Positions 11,415 through 22,962 of a stretch of 64,000 bases of DNA are shown here, in pieces. Below the pieces are notes generated by a model. It saw nothing but the letters and a program-made list of their open reading frames with translations, searched no databases and was not told the DNA's origin. The DNA is taken from positions 2,418,001-2,482,000 of the forward strand of contig CADCXD010000011.1 in assembly GCA_902806575.1 (NCBI GenBank), read 5' to 3'. Source of the stretch: Jackrogersella multiformis (Eukaryota; Ascomycota; Sordariomycetes; Xylariales; Hypoxylaceae). Positions within the stretch are counted from its first letter, which is position 1; each line of letters begins with the position of its first letter. The translations under genes and the position numbers were made by a program.

Positions 11415-12872
11415 ATGGCCGTTGATTTCCTATCTCTACCAGACCCGGAGTCTATTCCGCTTTCAGAACGATTTGCCAAAATCAAACGCAACCTAATCGC
11501 CGGAAATGAGAAGGCTGTTTCTGATTCATTCTACCGCCTACTCAGCCAGCTGAGAAAGGAAGCCGACCGCATCGCCGCGGTAGGATCCGACATTATACCC
11601 ACGATTGACTACTTTGACATACATGATCCGGTCAAGGTAGGTGTCTTCCGAGATGCCCTGAGGGGGAGAGGCGTCGCTGTCATACGGAGAGTTGTTCCGT
11701 CAAACGTTGCTTCGTTATGGAAGGAAGAGACACAAGAGTACCTCCGGCACAATCCGCCAACGAGAGGCATTCCGGCGCACGACCCGCAGATGTATGACCT
11801 GTTCTGGAGCCCGGGGCAAGTCCGAGCCCGAGCTGATTCTCGACTACTCGAGGTCCAGAGATTTGTCATGAATATTTGGCATTCGAAGAACGAGGATGCC
11901 CTCGTAAGCAGCAACCACCCGGTGGCCTACGCAGACCGCTTCCGAATTCGGAGCCCGGGGGACACGTTCCTCGCGTCTGGCCCACACATCGACAACGGCA
12001 GCGTCGAGAGGTGGGAGACAGACGGATACGGCCGCGCCGGCACCTACACCAAGATCTTCCAGGGGCGGTGGGAAGAGTTCGACCCCTGGGACAGCAGCAC
12101 GCGCCTGGGCGTGTCGTCGGACCTCTACAACAGCGTGGGCTCATGCAGCATGTTCCGCATGTTCCAGGGGTGGCTGTCGCTGTCGTCGATCCCGCCGGGC
12201 TCCGGCTCGCTGCTCGCCTGTCCCATGCTCCGGCTCACCACCGCGTACCTCCTCCTCCGGCCCTTCTTCTCCCCGCGCTCCAAGTCCGGCCCCGACTTCC
12301 TGCTCGACACCAACTGGAACCTGCACGTGGCCCAGAACAGCGTCATCCAGGGCGCCGTCCCCGGCCGCGGCGTCCAGGAGCTGAGCCAGGCCCTACACCC
12401 CCACCTCCGCCTGCACAAGAGCATGGTGCCCATCCCACGCGTCGACCCCGGCGACTATGTGCTCTGGCACCCGGACGCGGTGCACGCGGCCGACGCGGCG
12501 CACGCCGGTGCCGCGGACGCCGGCGTGCTGTACGTGCCCGCCTGCCCGCTCACCATGACCAACGCGCTGTACCTGGCGCGCCAGCGCAAGGCGTTCCTGC
12601 TGGGCCACGCGGCGCCGGACTTCGCGGAGAGCGGGCCGCTGCTGCGGCGCCACGCCGCCGCCGGCGAGCGCGATTTCCAGGGCCGCCCCGGCGTCCAGGA
12701 CGTCAACGACGCGGGCGGCGACGAGGGCCTCCGGAGCATGGGCCTGCTACCCTGGGACGAGAGGAAGGGCGTCGCGGCGCCCATCGAGAGGGAGCTGCTG
12801 AGGCAGGCGAATGGGATCCTGTTTCCTGATCGCTTTGACTTGGGGGTTGTGGGGAGGAGGCATGGGAGGTAG
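11415..12872 (+). CDS. DUF1479 (YbiU-like) 2OG-Fe(II) dioxygenase-fold protein
   Basis: Single-exon gene of 485 aa starting at the ATG (an in-frame GTG just before it is ignored). It matches the DUF1479 family, to which bacterial YbiU belongs. Recognisable segments are IDYFDIHDPVKVGVFRDALRGRG near the N-terminus, LFWSPGQVRARADSRLL, and an H-x-D iron-type motif in SGPHIDNGSVERW. DYVLWHPDAVHAADAAH follows near residue 350 and could give the distal His, then VPACPLTMTNALYL. The family is predicted to have the cupin-type double-stranded beta-helix; its reaction is not established. The 3' two thirds are strongly GC-rich and give long antisense and frame-shifted shadow frames. It is the only member in the window and has no obvious partners. 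Confidence 0.9.
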   Translation: MAVDFLSLPDPESIPLSERFAKIKRNLIAGNEKAVSDSFYRLLSQLRKEADRIAAVGSDIIPTIDYFDIHDPVKVGVFRDALRGRGVAVIRRVVPSNVASLWKEETQEYLRHNPPTRGIPAHDPQMYDLFWSPGQVRARADSRLLEVQRFVMNIWHSKNEDALVSSNHPVAYADRFRIRSPGDTFLASGPHIDNGSVERWETDGYGRAGTYTKIFQGRWEEFDPWDSSTRLGVSSDLYNSVGSCSMFRMFQGWLSLSSIPPGSGSLLACPMLRLTTAYLLLRPFFSPRSKSGPDFLLDTNWNLHVAQNSVIQGAVPGRGVQELSQALHPHLRLHKSMVPIPRVDPGDYVLWHPDAVHAADAAHAGAADAGVLYVPACPLTMTNALYLARQRKAFLLGHAAPDFAESGPLLRRHAAAGERDFQGRPGVQDVNDAGGDEGLRSMGLLPWDERKGVAAPIERELLRQANGILFPDRFDLGVVGRRHGR

Positions 12873-14320
12873 GGGGTAGGGAGTAGGGGTCAGGGGATAG
12901 AAGGTAGAGGATGGAGGAGGGTAGAGGAAAGACAGAGGGGGTGGGGGTGATGTAGACATTTGGGACGTGGTATCTTGTAATCGGATGCTAGAGATACTAC
13001 CTATATTGCGCGGGCGGGTTTATACGTAGAGGCGCGGGCCTTAGGGTACAGGTAATTAGATAAGATTGGTATGGGAATGGTCTCGGGTCTAGATTTAATA
13101 GGGACATAGGCCTGAAAAGCGCCGCCGGATGGAAATTGTAATGTATTGGTTGTATCGGCTGAGGAACATATTATATACGTGTGTATACCTACCTACTACG
13201 TAGGTAAATATGTGACTGCTCGTTCATATAAGACTGGAGCTTCACTATGTATGTGGTTCGATGCAAGGATCGAGGTATGTTATGATTTCGTGGTTAAGTC
13301 GTGGGGTGTACTTTTTGGTTACCTAGGTAGGGACGAGGGACGAGGGAGAAGGGGGTATTGTAGAAGACGCTCGTGAATATACTTAAGGAGGAGGTATATG
13401 AGGATAGCTGATAGACGGATGGGTGACTTGTATGTGAATTTAGTCAGTTACCTTATAACCATATTTAACGCTTTAAGTTGGCTTCTTAGGTTGGGTTTAC
13501 CCTGTTCTCACGAAGAATTATTACTGTTCAGAGGTTTCCAAGTGTTGGTACGCTACAATCTATGGAAGCAAATGATAAATATACCTGCACCCTAAGTGCC
13601 GACCATCCTCGCTTAGGACGTGCCTAGAATTACCTTGACTGATGTGTCTAAGGTTACCTCGAACATGAATGAGAAGCGACGCGATATACTAGCATGGCTT
13701 CTTATAGTAAACTAGAAAATTGAAGCCGGACTTTCGAGAAACCAAGTACTGCACGGATTATAGGAGGATATATTTATTTCGTATATGGAATTAGTTCATT
13801 TCAAGTGCCTTGAACTTAATCCCCAGTGGACTTGAAGTATACCCAGCTAGGCTTACATCAAGGGCAAATTATTCATGATGATATTTTATATGTAGGCTAC
13901 AAGAAAACAAAAAAACAAGAAGTCAGTGGCCAAGTTGAGACGCGAGCCGTGTCTATTTCAGAAGACATTCCATTGGGAGCCCTCACACGATTAAATAACC
14001 GCCATTCTGCTCAAGAGTACCTAGTTTATTATACTATACCTGCCTAGGTAGGAGGTAGGTATCTTGAGTAGAACATGACCACAAGAAACACACATGCATC
14101 AATCATATACCTAACCATTACTTCTCCTATCATCTCCTAGGCTCCCCATTTCTCACATTCAACAAATATCAGTATTAAAAGATATAGGTACGTATCATGA
14201 TAATAATCAATACAAATTCTATCCGTTAAATAGCATAACATGAACATGACATGAACATAACCTCACTCAACGTAAAAAAAAAGGGCAACATATGTAACCG
14301 TACTCCGATCCCAACCCTCC
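12873..14320. other. intergenic
   Basis: No gene is supported in 1.4 kb. A G-rich tract (GGGGTAGGGAGTAGGGG style) follows the DUF1479 stop at 12865-12950. Short open frames at 13146-13376, 13398-13595 and 13826-14047 lack any family signal. Confidence 0.55.
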
Positions 14321-16721
14321 CTAAGCCTTTTCCTCGCCCGAAGGCTTAACCGGCTTCTTGACAGACTTCCACTCCAAGAAGCAGCACGACAGGAAGGCCA
14401 GGCCGCCCAGCGGGATGCCGACGACCAGCACGGTGTGCAGCGCGGCATCGTACAGGGCCAGCAGGGCGGGCAGGTCGCCGTCGGGCACGACGTCGCGGAA
14501 GGCGACGGCGCCGGCGCTGATGACGGCGCGCACGTCGAGGCCCGGGATGTCGGTCTGCTGGACGAGGGATTCGAGCCGGTTCTGGAACACGCTGTTGCCG
14601 ACGGAGATGAAGATGGCGCCGCCTAGCGACTGCGAGGCTACGACGGCGGCCGTGCCCACCGCCAGGTCCTCCGGGCCCAGCACCGTCTGCACCGCCGTGA
14701 AGCCCTGCTGGATGGACATGCCGAAGCCGGCCGAGGCCAGCACCTCGAAGCCGATCCACATGGCCGTGCTCATGCCCGGGTAGAACAGTGTGATGACGCC
14801 GCACCCGGCGGTGCCGATGGCGCTGCCCAGGATGGCCGGCGGCGTGAAGTAGCCGACGACGGAGACGAAGACGCCGGAGAAGACGGAGAAGAGCGCGTTG
14901 GCGACGAAGTACGGGATCATGGCCACGCCCGACTCGATGGCGCTGTAGCCCAGGATGGCCTGGAACCAGATGGGCAGGAAGTAGGTGTGGATGAGCAGGG
15001 CGCCGTAGGTGAAGAAGGCCATGAGGCAGGAGGCGGCCACGGTGCGCTGCCTGGCGATGGCGGGCGGGATCAGCGCGCGGTCCTTCTTCCACCACAGCCA
15101 GAGCACGAAGATGATGGCCATGATGCCGGCGCCGGTGAGGAGCCCGATGATCTCCGCGCTCGCCCAGGACGCGCCCGTGAGCGTGTATTCGAGTGCCAGG
15201 AACAGCATCACCGAGGCACATAGCAGAATCACGTTTCCGACTAGGTCTAGCTTGACCAGACGATCCATGATCTTCGGTCTGGGCCCGACGTGCGGCCGCG
15301 GGTGATACACAAGCATCATGACGACGATCGTCACCGCGCCGACCGGGAGGTTGATCCAGAAGCACCATCGCCACGTCTGTTTGATTTCAAGGTTAGCAGA
15401 CGGACTTTTTGGTACTTAATGGGTATTAACACATACAATTAATTCCGTAAATACGCCTCCGACGAGAGGACCGACAGTAGCACCAACGCCGAACCTGGGA
15501 GGGTTAGTTCACCGCCGCTTACACTCGTAAACTCGCTCTGGAACTTACATCAACCCAACCACGGCCGTATAGACCGGCCTGACATTCAGCGGAACCGCGG
15601 TAGCAACGATAACGAAACTCCCAGTCAGGATACCCGCGCTGCCGAGCCCGGCAACGGCGCGTCCGATGATGAGGGACGCCGACGACGGCGCCCACCCGCT
15701 GATTATGGATCCGATTTCGAAAACAAACATAGATAGGAGATACGACCATTTGGGATTAAAGAGAGTGAAGACGCGCCCGAAGACGGGCTGGAAGGCGCAG
15801 GCCGTGAGGAGGTATGATGAGCCATACCAGCCGATGTCCGCCGTGGACTTGAACTCGGCGGTGATAAAAGGAATAGCCTGTTTGCCGATTAGTTTTACAG
15901 TTCTTGGGATGTGAGTTGGGGTTCCTCTTGCTACTCACAGTAGTAATGATTGTGCGATCTATAGAGATTAAGAAAACAACTAATGAGAGACCAATGGTAA
16001 GTAGTAGTAAGGGAACTCCTTGTAGGAAGTGATTCTCGTCGGGGTTGTCGTCTCCTGTGGTGGAGGACTGCTGGCTTTGCTCGTCGCTGACCCCTTTGGT
16101 TTGTAGCTCGTGCAGACGCGTGTTGCTGCTAGGTTGCACTCCTGGCTTTCCCGGGTGCCGCTGTTCCTCTACAGGAGTGCCTAGCCGCCGTCCGGGTGGA
16201 TAAGACGAGAGTTGCAACGGAGTGTTGTCCGTCCTGACGGTAGCTAGATGCCGGAGATGCGGCGCCGAGTCTATCAGGAGATCAGCTAAGGTGGCATACC
16301 GATCCGAGTCAGAGATGGTCGAGGCGTGGAGCCGAGCCTGAAGATCAGTGTCGCCGTCCCCATTCGTCAGCGTGTTGCTCGACGCGGAAGAAAAGTCCCT
16401 CGTATGATGAGTTTTGAGGTCGGAGACGCTCCCAATGAGCTCGTCGGCGAGCCAGAAGGGGGACATCGAGTGAGGTGCAGGAGCGTTGGAGTGAGTAGCT
16501 GCGTCCCATTCTGTAAAGGTGGGACTGGCACTACCATCGTAGGAATCCGCAGACTGGTACGCCGAAGACGTATCTTCGTCTGGTGAGGCACGATGGCCGC
16601 CGTCCTCCTCCATATCGGGCTTGTGATTACGTTTGGTCTGGCCAAGTTCGACTGGCTCAATAGCGAAGGTAGTTACAAGTTCAAGTTCAGCGCGGAGGCG
16701 ACATATGCGGTAGGGTAGCAT
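14321..16721 (-). CDS. MFS drug:H+ antiporter (DHA2-like) with long cytosolic N-terminus
   Basis: Four exons (15939-16721, 15549-15877, 15437-15494, 14321-15376) join in frame to 741 aa. An alternative start at 16613 (MEEDGG) would give 705 aa. Exon 1 encodes a long hydrophilic Ser/Thr/Asp-rich region of about 200 residues before the first membrane segment (GVPLLLLTIGLSLVVFL). Transporter motifs follow: D1-like ISIDRTIITTAIPFITAEF, motif A-like QPVFGRVFTLFNPK, and antiporter motif C across exons 3-4 (GVGATVGPLVGGVF, then WRWCFWINLPVGAVT). The pattern fits 14 transmembrane segments, as in fungal toxin or drug efflux pumps of the plasma membrane. Substrate is unknown. It is adjacent to no biosynthetic genes, so a self-contained efflux role is as likely as a cluster role. 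Confidence 0.9.
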
Positions 16722-16899
16722 CAAGGAGAGCTTAGGGCGACTGTGTTACCACCGGCCATTTGTCATTCCGACTCGTCACTCGCTGTTGGCAAGGCGACGT
16801 CACTCCGCGACTCAAGGTCGATCCGCATCTAAGCCCGCGGTCCAAAGGGCAGCTAGAGGCGAATGTTCCAGTGCCGAATCTGCCCAGGGCTTAGCTCGA

Positions 16900-16950
16900 A
16901 CCTGCAAAAAAGCAAGCCACGCATCTGAGCTGCCTTGTTTTTTTGCAGGT
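16900..16950. repeat. foldback (17-bp arms, 17-nt loop)
   Basis: Arm ACCTGCAAAAAAGCAAG (16900-16916) is the reverse complement of 16934-16950 with one mismatch. Weaker pairing continues outward through TAGCTC/GAGCTA. It lies about 180 bp upstream of the MFS start at 16721 and could form a cruciform or an RNA hairpin. Confidence 0.8.
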
Positions 16951-17579
16951 GGAGCTATCTAGATCTCAATCCGGCAGATGGATTATATTACGTTCTGTTG
17001 TACAGAAAAACAAAGAACTAACAGTGACGACGAAGCCGCTTGCTGCGGACTCCGGCTACTAGCAGAGATACCTTGCCACGAGGAGGTGACTGCAGGATAC
17101 ATGGCCCAGATCCTACCTACGTAGGTAGGCAAGGTCGGCGATCACTATACCGTTAGTATAGAAGCTGAGCCTGCCTTTGGTCCAATAACAAGCTACGGAA
17201 GGGGGCAAAAAGAAAGCCGGAGGATATTCAATAGCGCTGTTGACTTGGCGCTCGAGCGGCCTGCGGTCTATCCGACAATGGCAGTGGATACGAGCTGAGA
17301 AGTGCAAAAAAACACAGCTACCCCGAAGGGAATTAGACTTGCATGCTTCTCCAGGGGCAGATAAAGGGAAGAGCCACTTATGAGAAATCGGGCCCTAAAG
17401 GGGAGGGATCTGCGGCCCGCTGAATTGGAAGTGGGCCACTAGCGGACGCCGGCCGAAGCCACCGATGCAGCCACCGGCCGGAAGTAGCGGGTATGTGAGT
17501 ACCATCCCTTTGGATAAGATTTGTTAGTCTTAGTTTAATTTTCCCATTCTTTCCCGTTCCAGTACTTCGTAGCACGGAT

Positions 17580-17645
17580 AGCTACCTAGGTACCTAGGTA
17601 TGTACCCGGTACGGAACCCAGGTAAACGGCCCTACCTATAGGTAC
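17580..17645. repeat. dense ACCTAGGT palindrome block
   Basis: The block contains CTACCTAGGTACCTAGGTA, then further CCGGTACGG and CCTATAGGTACC palindromes. It is typical of the dispersed motif seen in most intergenic regions of this window. Confidence 0.85.
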
Positions 17646-18829
17646 CGCACTAGCCGCACCACACCCGCGGGACTTAAATAGTTTAATCTGTCAATCTGTC
17701 AATCTGTACTACATACCTAGGCATTTTAGTAAAGTACCTAGGTACTTAATTAGTACGACAACAAAACTAATACATAATAACAGTGATACAGTAAGGGTGA
17801 TCTAAATATTCTCCTAGTGTTAAAGCTATAATGTGGGGCCTCACGTCTTACCCGACAGATCATAATGTACCCTGGTGCACGTGGCTTACAGATAAGCTCA
17901 TGGTTGTATTCGATACTTGAGAAATAGTAAGCGTTTGTGACTTGCATCCCTAAATCCGTTGACGAATTAGTGTAATACAAAAGACCTCTGCCGTTTACGG
18001 CACTACTGAGTACCTACCTAGGTAGGTTTGGAAGTTTATTTTTACGGTTAGCTGCTGACCAGAGTCACTGTTTACCAGCTATCAAGTAATAGTACAATTG
18101 TTACTTAGGTGTATACCATACCTACCAGATACCTAAGTAGTCTAGTAGCAACTTGTTACTAGCAAGTTATATGCCGGTTTGTATGCGACAGGGTGTAAAA
18201 AGAGTGTGCAAAGAGTGAAAGAAAAACAGGATACTTTTGACCGGAGTCCAATAGTAAAATCGCCGTTGTCAGCTGTCATCTGATGTATACGCGAAATATT
18301 GTACTTGTATCACTGCATGTGTTAATTCTTCTCATTGAGTTGAATCGAAGGTAGGTATGTTGGTACCGCATGTACGGATGCATCTGAGGGATAGGTATGT
18401 AGGTACCTAGGGAATAGGGAATAGGGAATAGGTACCTAGGGGAGAGATAGGATTAGCATCTTACAACTAAGAACCCCCTCCCCTTTTTCTTGTTTTTTTT
18501 TCTTCAACACCCTCAGTTCAACTTCAACGCCACAGAGGCGTAAATAATAACTACAGACAATGCATTGTTCTTCGGGGTTAATTAATTCGCGCATAAAACC
18601 ACGAATAATATGTCGAATGTAGCTGGATCATGCATTTCTAGAGTGTCACCATGTATGTTTTGAAAAACCCTCCTTCGTATTGAAATTACGTGGTAACATG
18701 AGCTGTGTTTGCGTATGGTACGTCACGGTATATGACGGCATGTGCTGACACTTAAGAACGAACACTACCTAGGTAATATTTGATTAAAAGGGATTTATTA
18801 AATAAAATGGAAGCCTTTCAAGTACCTAC

Positions 18830-19044
18830 GTACCCTAGTGAAGAGTTAAAATATAAGGGAGCGGCAGCAAGGTCGGCGATAGCTCTATAAAAATTAACTT
18901 TAATATTCTCTTAAAGAAAAGGTACTTGTTGTAGTGTGTGCTTTGTATTGTAATTTAAGTATATCCACTATTGGGCTATGCACTTTTCAATATAAGTGGA
19001 ATAACGTGAACTTAAGAGGTAACACCGTGAACCTAAGCGTTCCG
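18830..19044 (-). mobile_element. MITE-like element, copy 1 (partial, inverted)
   Basis: Its right half matches the two other copies in inverse orientation. Shared blocks are GCAAGGTCGGCGATAGCTC, a variant of GGTACTTGTTGTAGTGTGTG, AAGTATATCCACTATTGGGC and the terminal GTGAACCTAAGCG TTCCGG. The left end cannot be matched with confidence, so the copy is degenerate or truncated there. Confidence 0.75.
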
Positions 19045-19626
19045 GTATATCTTCATAGCTTGGATCTTTACAGCGATCGTTAAGAAGGGTTTAATACTAT
19101 TTAGTTGGCCTTACAAAGCAATTATGTGCTGTTAGAACCAACTACTTTTCTATACCCTAGGTACCTAGGTAGGTAACTGTCCATGTTTTTACGTAGTTGG
19201 TTCATTAGTCTGTCTCGGTAGTCACATCTTACACTGGATTCGCTACGCCGCAGTTGGACATGAGAGAGGTCAAACTGTCTCGTCAATTCAGCCGTACCAA
19301 CACCTCATAAGAACCCAAAACTAACATCGACCTCGTCTGCTTCAAATTGGCTTCCATTCAAATTGAGTACATTTTATGCAGACCGAAGACCTGACTTTAA
19401 CTCCTTCTTAAACACGCTCTTCGTGTGTATCTGCATCTGAAATTGGATATGTGAATATATATACTAGCTACCTACCTCCTAAGTAAGTATTTATGCAGTC
19501 ATTAAATTACGGAAATGAGTCGCCACAGCCTAGACAGCGCCCGCCGTAAAACCAAGCCAACCCATCTACCTAGGTATCCAGTCGATTATCACCCATCACC
19601 CGTCAGCCGCCACCCGATCCATTGAT

Positions 19627-21243
19627 CTAGATGGCAGTAACCTTCACCGTAACGCCCTCCTTCGGCCGCAGCACCAAGCGCCACATCTTCCAGTCCTCGG
19701 GGTCGGGGGTGTCGAAGTCACGCTTGAACTCGTACATGCTCAGCAGGCAGCACAGCAGGACCTTCATCTCGGTCTCCGCGAACTTGCGGCCGATGCAGCC
19801 GCGCGGGCCCTGCAGGAACGTCATGAACGCGTTCGCCGTGAACGTCTTCGGCAGGTCGTCCCACCGGTCCGGGTCGAACGCGTCCGCGCTCGCGCCCCAG
19901 TACGCCGGCAGCCGGTTGATGGCGTTGGCAAGCACGTAGATCACCGTGCCCGCCGGCACCTTGTACGGCCCCAGCCGGTCGTCCGCGAGCGACTGCCGCA
20001 CCGTCATCGGGATCGGCGGGATGTACCGCAGCGACTCACGGCACACGTTGTCGAGGAAAGGCAGCTGGTCGGCGTCCGCCGCGGCGATGTGCGACCCGTC
20101 CAGCCGCGACTCCTTGTCGAACAGGAAGGGCATGAAATCTTTGATCTCCTCGCGCAGCCGCGACTGGATCTCGGGGTGCGTGGAGAGCAGGTGGATGGTC
20201 CAAGCGACGCCGGTAGCTGTGGTGTCGTGGCCGGCGCCGAGGAACGTCATGATCTGGTCGCGTATGGTCTCGAACGAGAGGCCGGGCTCGCCCATGGCCT
20301 TCAGCTTCTTGTTGTCGCGGGCGATGAGGGCGATGATGTCCTTGCCGCCGGTGTTGTTCTCGGCTTGCTCTACCTTCTGAGTGACGATCTCGGTTGCTTT
20401 GTCCAGGATGATTTCTCGGGAGGTTTGCATGTCCCGGTTCATCTTGGACGGGATGTACTTGGATGACGGGATGAAGGCTTGGATGCCGTGCATAAGACGC
20501 GAGCCAAGATCGAAAGCAAACACCAGGCGGTACGCCTCGCGGATAGGCGTCTCTGGGTTCTCGAGAGAGTTGATGTCATAGCCGAAACCGGCGCTGCCGA
20601 TAATGTCAAGAGTCGTTCTGTTGAGCCACTCGAGCGCCTCGAAGGATTTAGTAGTGACCTTCTCGGCGGCCATCTCATCTCGCCAGCATTTGGCTAGCAG
20701 GAGTGATTTCTCCCAGAAGATGGGAGTAAGTGCGCGAATTGACTGGATCGAAAAGCCCGGAGCCAAGGACTTGCGCTGGTGGACGTGCTCCTGGCCCTCG
20801 GCGAGCAAGACGCCTTCGCCCAAGATACGAACCATCCAAAGCTTAGCACGAACCGGCTTGGGGTAGTTGTATGGGTTCTTGACGGTCATCTGCTTGAGGG
20901 CCTCGTCGTCTGCGACGGAGAGACGCTCTGCGCCGAAGGGGAAGAAGTATCTGATTATGAGACCTTTCTCTTGATGCCATCTCCGCTGAGGCACGCCGCA
21001 TTCTTCGGAGATGATGTCGAAGAACTGGCCCCAGAGAGGAAAGCCCGGTACGGTAGGGACATGTCTGAGCTCGGATACGTAGAAGGGGAATATCCAACTG
21101 AGCCAGACGACGACGTATAGAGGAAACACAGCGGCCAGCGACGCTGCAACGGTATATGCAACTGGGAGTTCAGCATGGCGGGCGTACAAGAATGAGGCGG
21201 CCGCCGTAGCCGCTAGTACTGGCGCGGCGGAGACCTTGGACAT
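19627..21243 (-). CDS. cytochrome P450, intronless
   Basis: Heme-thiolate monooxygenase, ER-anchored, 538 aa from the ATG at 21243. Two hydrophobic segments start the protein (APVLAATAAASFLYA and TVAASLAAVFPLYVVVWLSW). The I-helix oxygen-activation motif is intact (FLGAGHDTTATG), as are the K-helix E-x-x-R (CRESLRYIPPIPM) and the PERF-like segment (FDPDRWDDLP). The heme loop is FLQGPRGCIGRKFAE with the ligand at C483. The Pro-containing F-x-x-G-x-R-x-C-x-G and the conventional I-helix suggest a soluble-substrate fungal P450 of the CYP3/CYP4-like clans; subfamily and substrate cannot be told. The lack of introns sets it apart from the other three P450s here. No reductase or partner gene is adjacent. 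Confidence 0.92.
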   Translation of the reverse strand: MSKVSAAPVLAATAAASFLYARHAELPVAYTVAASLAAVFPLYVVVWLSWIFPFYVSELRHVPTVPGFPLWGQFFDIISEECGVPQRRWHQEKGLIIRYFFPFGAERLSVADDEALKQMTVKNPYNYPKPVRAKLWMVRILGEGVLLAEGQEHVHQRKSLAPGFSIQSIRALTPIFWEKSLLLAKCWRDEMAAEKVTTKSFEALEWLNRTTLDIIGSAGFGYDINSLENPETPIREAYRLVFAFDLGSRLMHGIQAFIPSSKYIPSKMNRDMQTSREIILDKATEIVTQKVEQAENNTGGKDIIALIARDNKKLKAMGEPGLSFETIRDQIMTFLGAGHDTTATGVAWTIHLLSTHPEIQSRLREEIKDFMPFLFDKESRLDGSHIAAADADQLPFLDNVCRESLRYIPPIPMTVRQSLADDRLGPYKVPAGTVIYVLANAINRLPAYWGASADAFDPDRWDDLPKTFTANAFMTFLQGPRGCIGRKFAETEMKVLLCCLLSMYEFKRDFDTPDPEDWKMWRLVLRPKEGVTVKVTAI

Positions 21244-22962
21244 ACTGAAGGAAAGATGCAAATTAGGAACGACTGAAGGAACAGAAAGAAGAAGTTTGAC
21301 GTGGATTATACCTAAAGGAGTAGAGGAGGTATATGAGAATGACCGGTGGTAAAAACTTTAGGTACGGATAATGATCATAACAGACCTACTAGGGTTCATC
21401 TGATCGACAAAGAGTATTATTATATACATACATGGCCAAATAGGGACACGCCGAAACATGTAAATGATACCATGTTATAAGAAAGGTGTGAGACAGCGTC
21501 TAGGGAGAGGCCCCACTCAAATACGAGGGACTCGATTCTGGAGAAGGTAGAAGGTAGAAGGTACTAAAATCAAAACTGAGGCTTATCCCGCGAGCAGGAC
21601 TGGACTTGGGAATCTGATTGACATGCTAGCCCAGAACTTGGTCCATTCAGCCCGCAATCTCGGGATGGCTATCATATAGTGTGGGTGACGTCGATCCTTG
21701 CAATTATCGACCTAACGCGTCGCTAGGTCCAGATATCCGCGAGCTAATACCGCCAGGTCCTTTGTGCCGGGGCCTAGCAAAAACGGTTGGGCGAGGTATA
21801 ACTTGACTGCCAAACCACTAAGGCTATTGGCAATTTAGATCTGTGCTCGGTTCGTGGATAGCCGTAGCTAAACACACGTAGAATTTTGTCACCAAGAATT
21901 CCGGACCCAGTCTTCCCGAGCCCTAGGCCAACCTAGCAGGTACTTGGCACTCGAGAAGAATCCTCTGATGGCAAATTGCACAAACGTCATGCCTCACCTT
22001 AGAATACACCGTAGCTGGGATTAGGGGCGAAGTTCTTCCCTGGCCTGGCTTGGTGATGTTTCGGGAAAGGGCAGCAGGAAGGTGCTGTATGGTTGATGCG
22101 TCTCCTTACCTGGTCACTTTGGCGTAGGTTCTGGACCGAAGTGTGCTTATCGCGAAGAATGACGGCAGTTCCGACAGCCACGTCAAGCCGATTGTGCCGT
22201 ATCCTAAATCCGAGGGTGTGGGCATGCTATTGGCGTTGTTTTTCCCCCTTCTGATGCCATAAACAAGGATTGGGCTGTCACATGCATGCAACCTTTCATT
22301 GCTGACTTAAGCATGCCAGCTCGAGTGAAACATATTGATAGTCTCCAAGGTCCTAAACGAGAAAGTAAATAGTAGATACATACCTATCCAGGATGTCCAG
22401 TAGACATGTACCAAACACAGGCAATTTTAGTCCGAGACTATGGATGCAAATGGACGAAAATGTATCCACAGTACTTCGAGTTTATCTTCAGCTATACCAT
22501 CGTCTTGACCGAACTGTGCTTTGTTACCCGGACTTAGTACGAAAAAAAGCAATCGTGTAACCAGACGACTCTGGACCAGTCATACATGTGGAGAAACTAA
22601 TAAAGAACTGGCAAGCTCCCAGAAACTGGGATGGGATAACTTACACTACCTATCCAGGACTATTCAGGTGGCCGGGTCATTCCTGAGTTCCGCGAGCTTG
22701 CCAGTCTAACTTGTCTATTTTTCGCCGTCGGCACTGCCAATTAGTATCTTTAGTCGATGCTCTATGACATCGACTGCTTAAGTCCAATCCAGGTTTTCGG
22801 GCGCTTATAATAATATCTATATTCGCCAACTCCGTACGCCGTATCAAAGTCGTCCTGGGCATCTTCTCATCATAATTACTCGTGCTGCATCGTGTCAGCT
22901 TAGTTCACTCCCAAGATCCGCCGTCCCCTCCTCAGCATTCTCCCCACTTTCATTTGTTAGCC
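21244..22962. other. divergent promoter region, P450 and ELO
   Basis: No gene is seen in 1.7 kb between the divergent P450 and elongase genes. A TATAATAATA-like stretch lies at about 22804-22816, roughly 150 bp before the ELO start. The open frame 22521-22709 has no family signal. Confidence 0.5.

Larger units (their letters stand above)
16722..19626. other. gene-poor 2.9 kb with repeats
   Basis: No gene is supported. The region holds a foldback (16900-16950), many ACCTAGGT palindromes (17112-17128, 17580-17645, 17735, 18012-18028, 19158-19175), a GGAATA tandem flanked by GGTACCTAGG on both sides (18400-18442), and a partial MITE copy (18830-19044). Confidence 0.6.

Noticed and set aside
11876..12829. 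317-codon plus frame in another phase of the DUF1479 gene
   Set aside because: Arg/Pro/Ala-rich shadow of a GC-rich true frame, with no motif.
14346..15374. 342-codon minus frame overlapping MFS exon 4
   Set aside because: Frame-shifted shadow of the transporter, rich in Arg and His, with no membrane spans.
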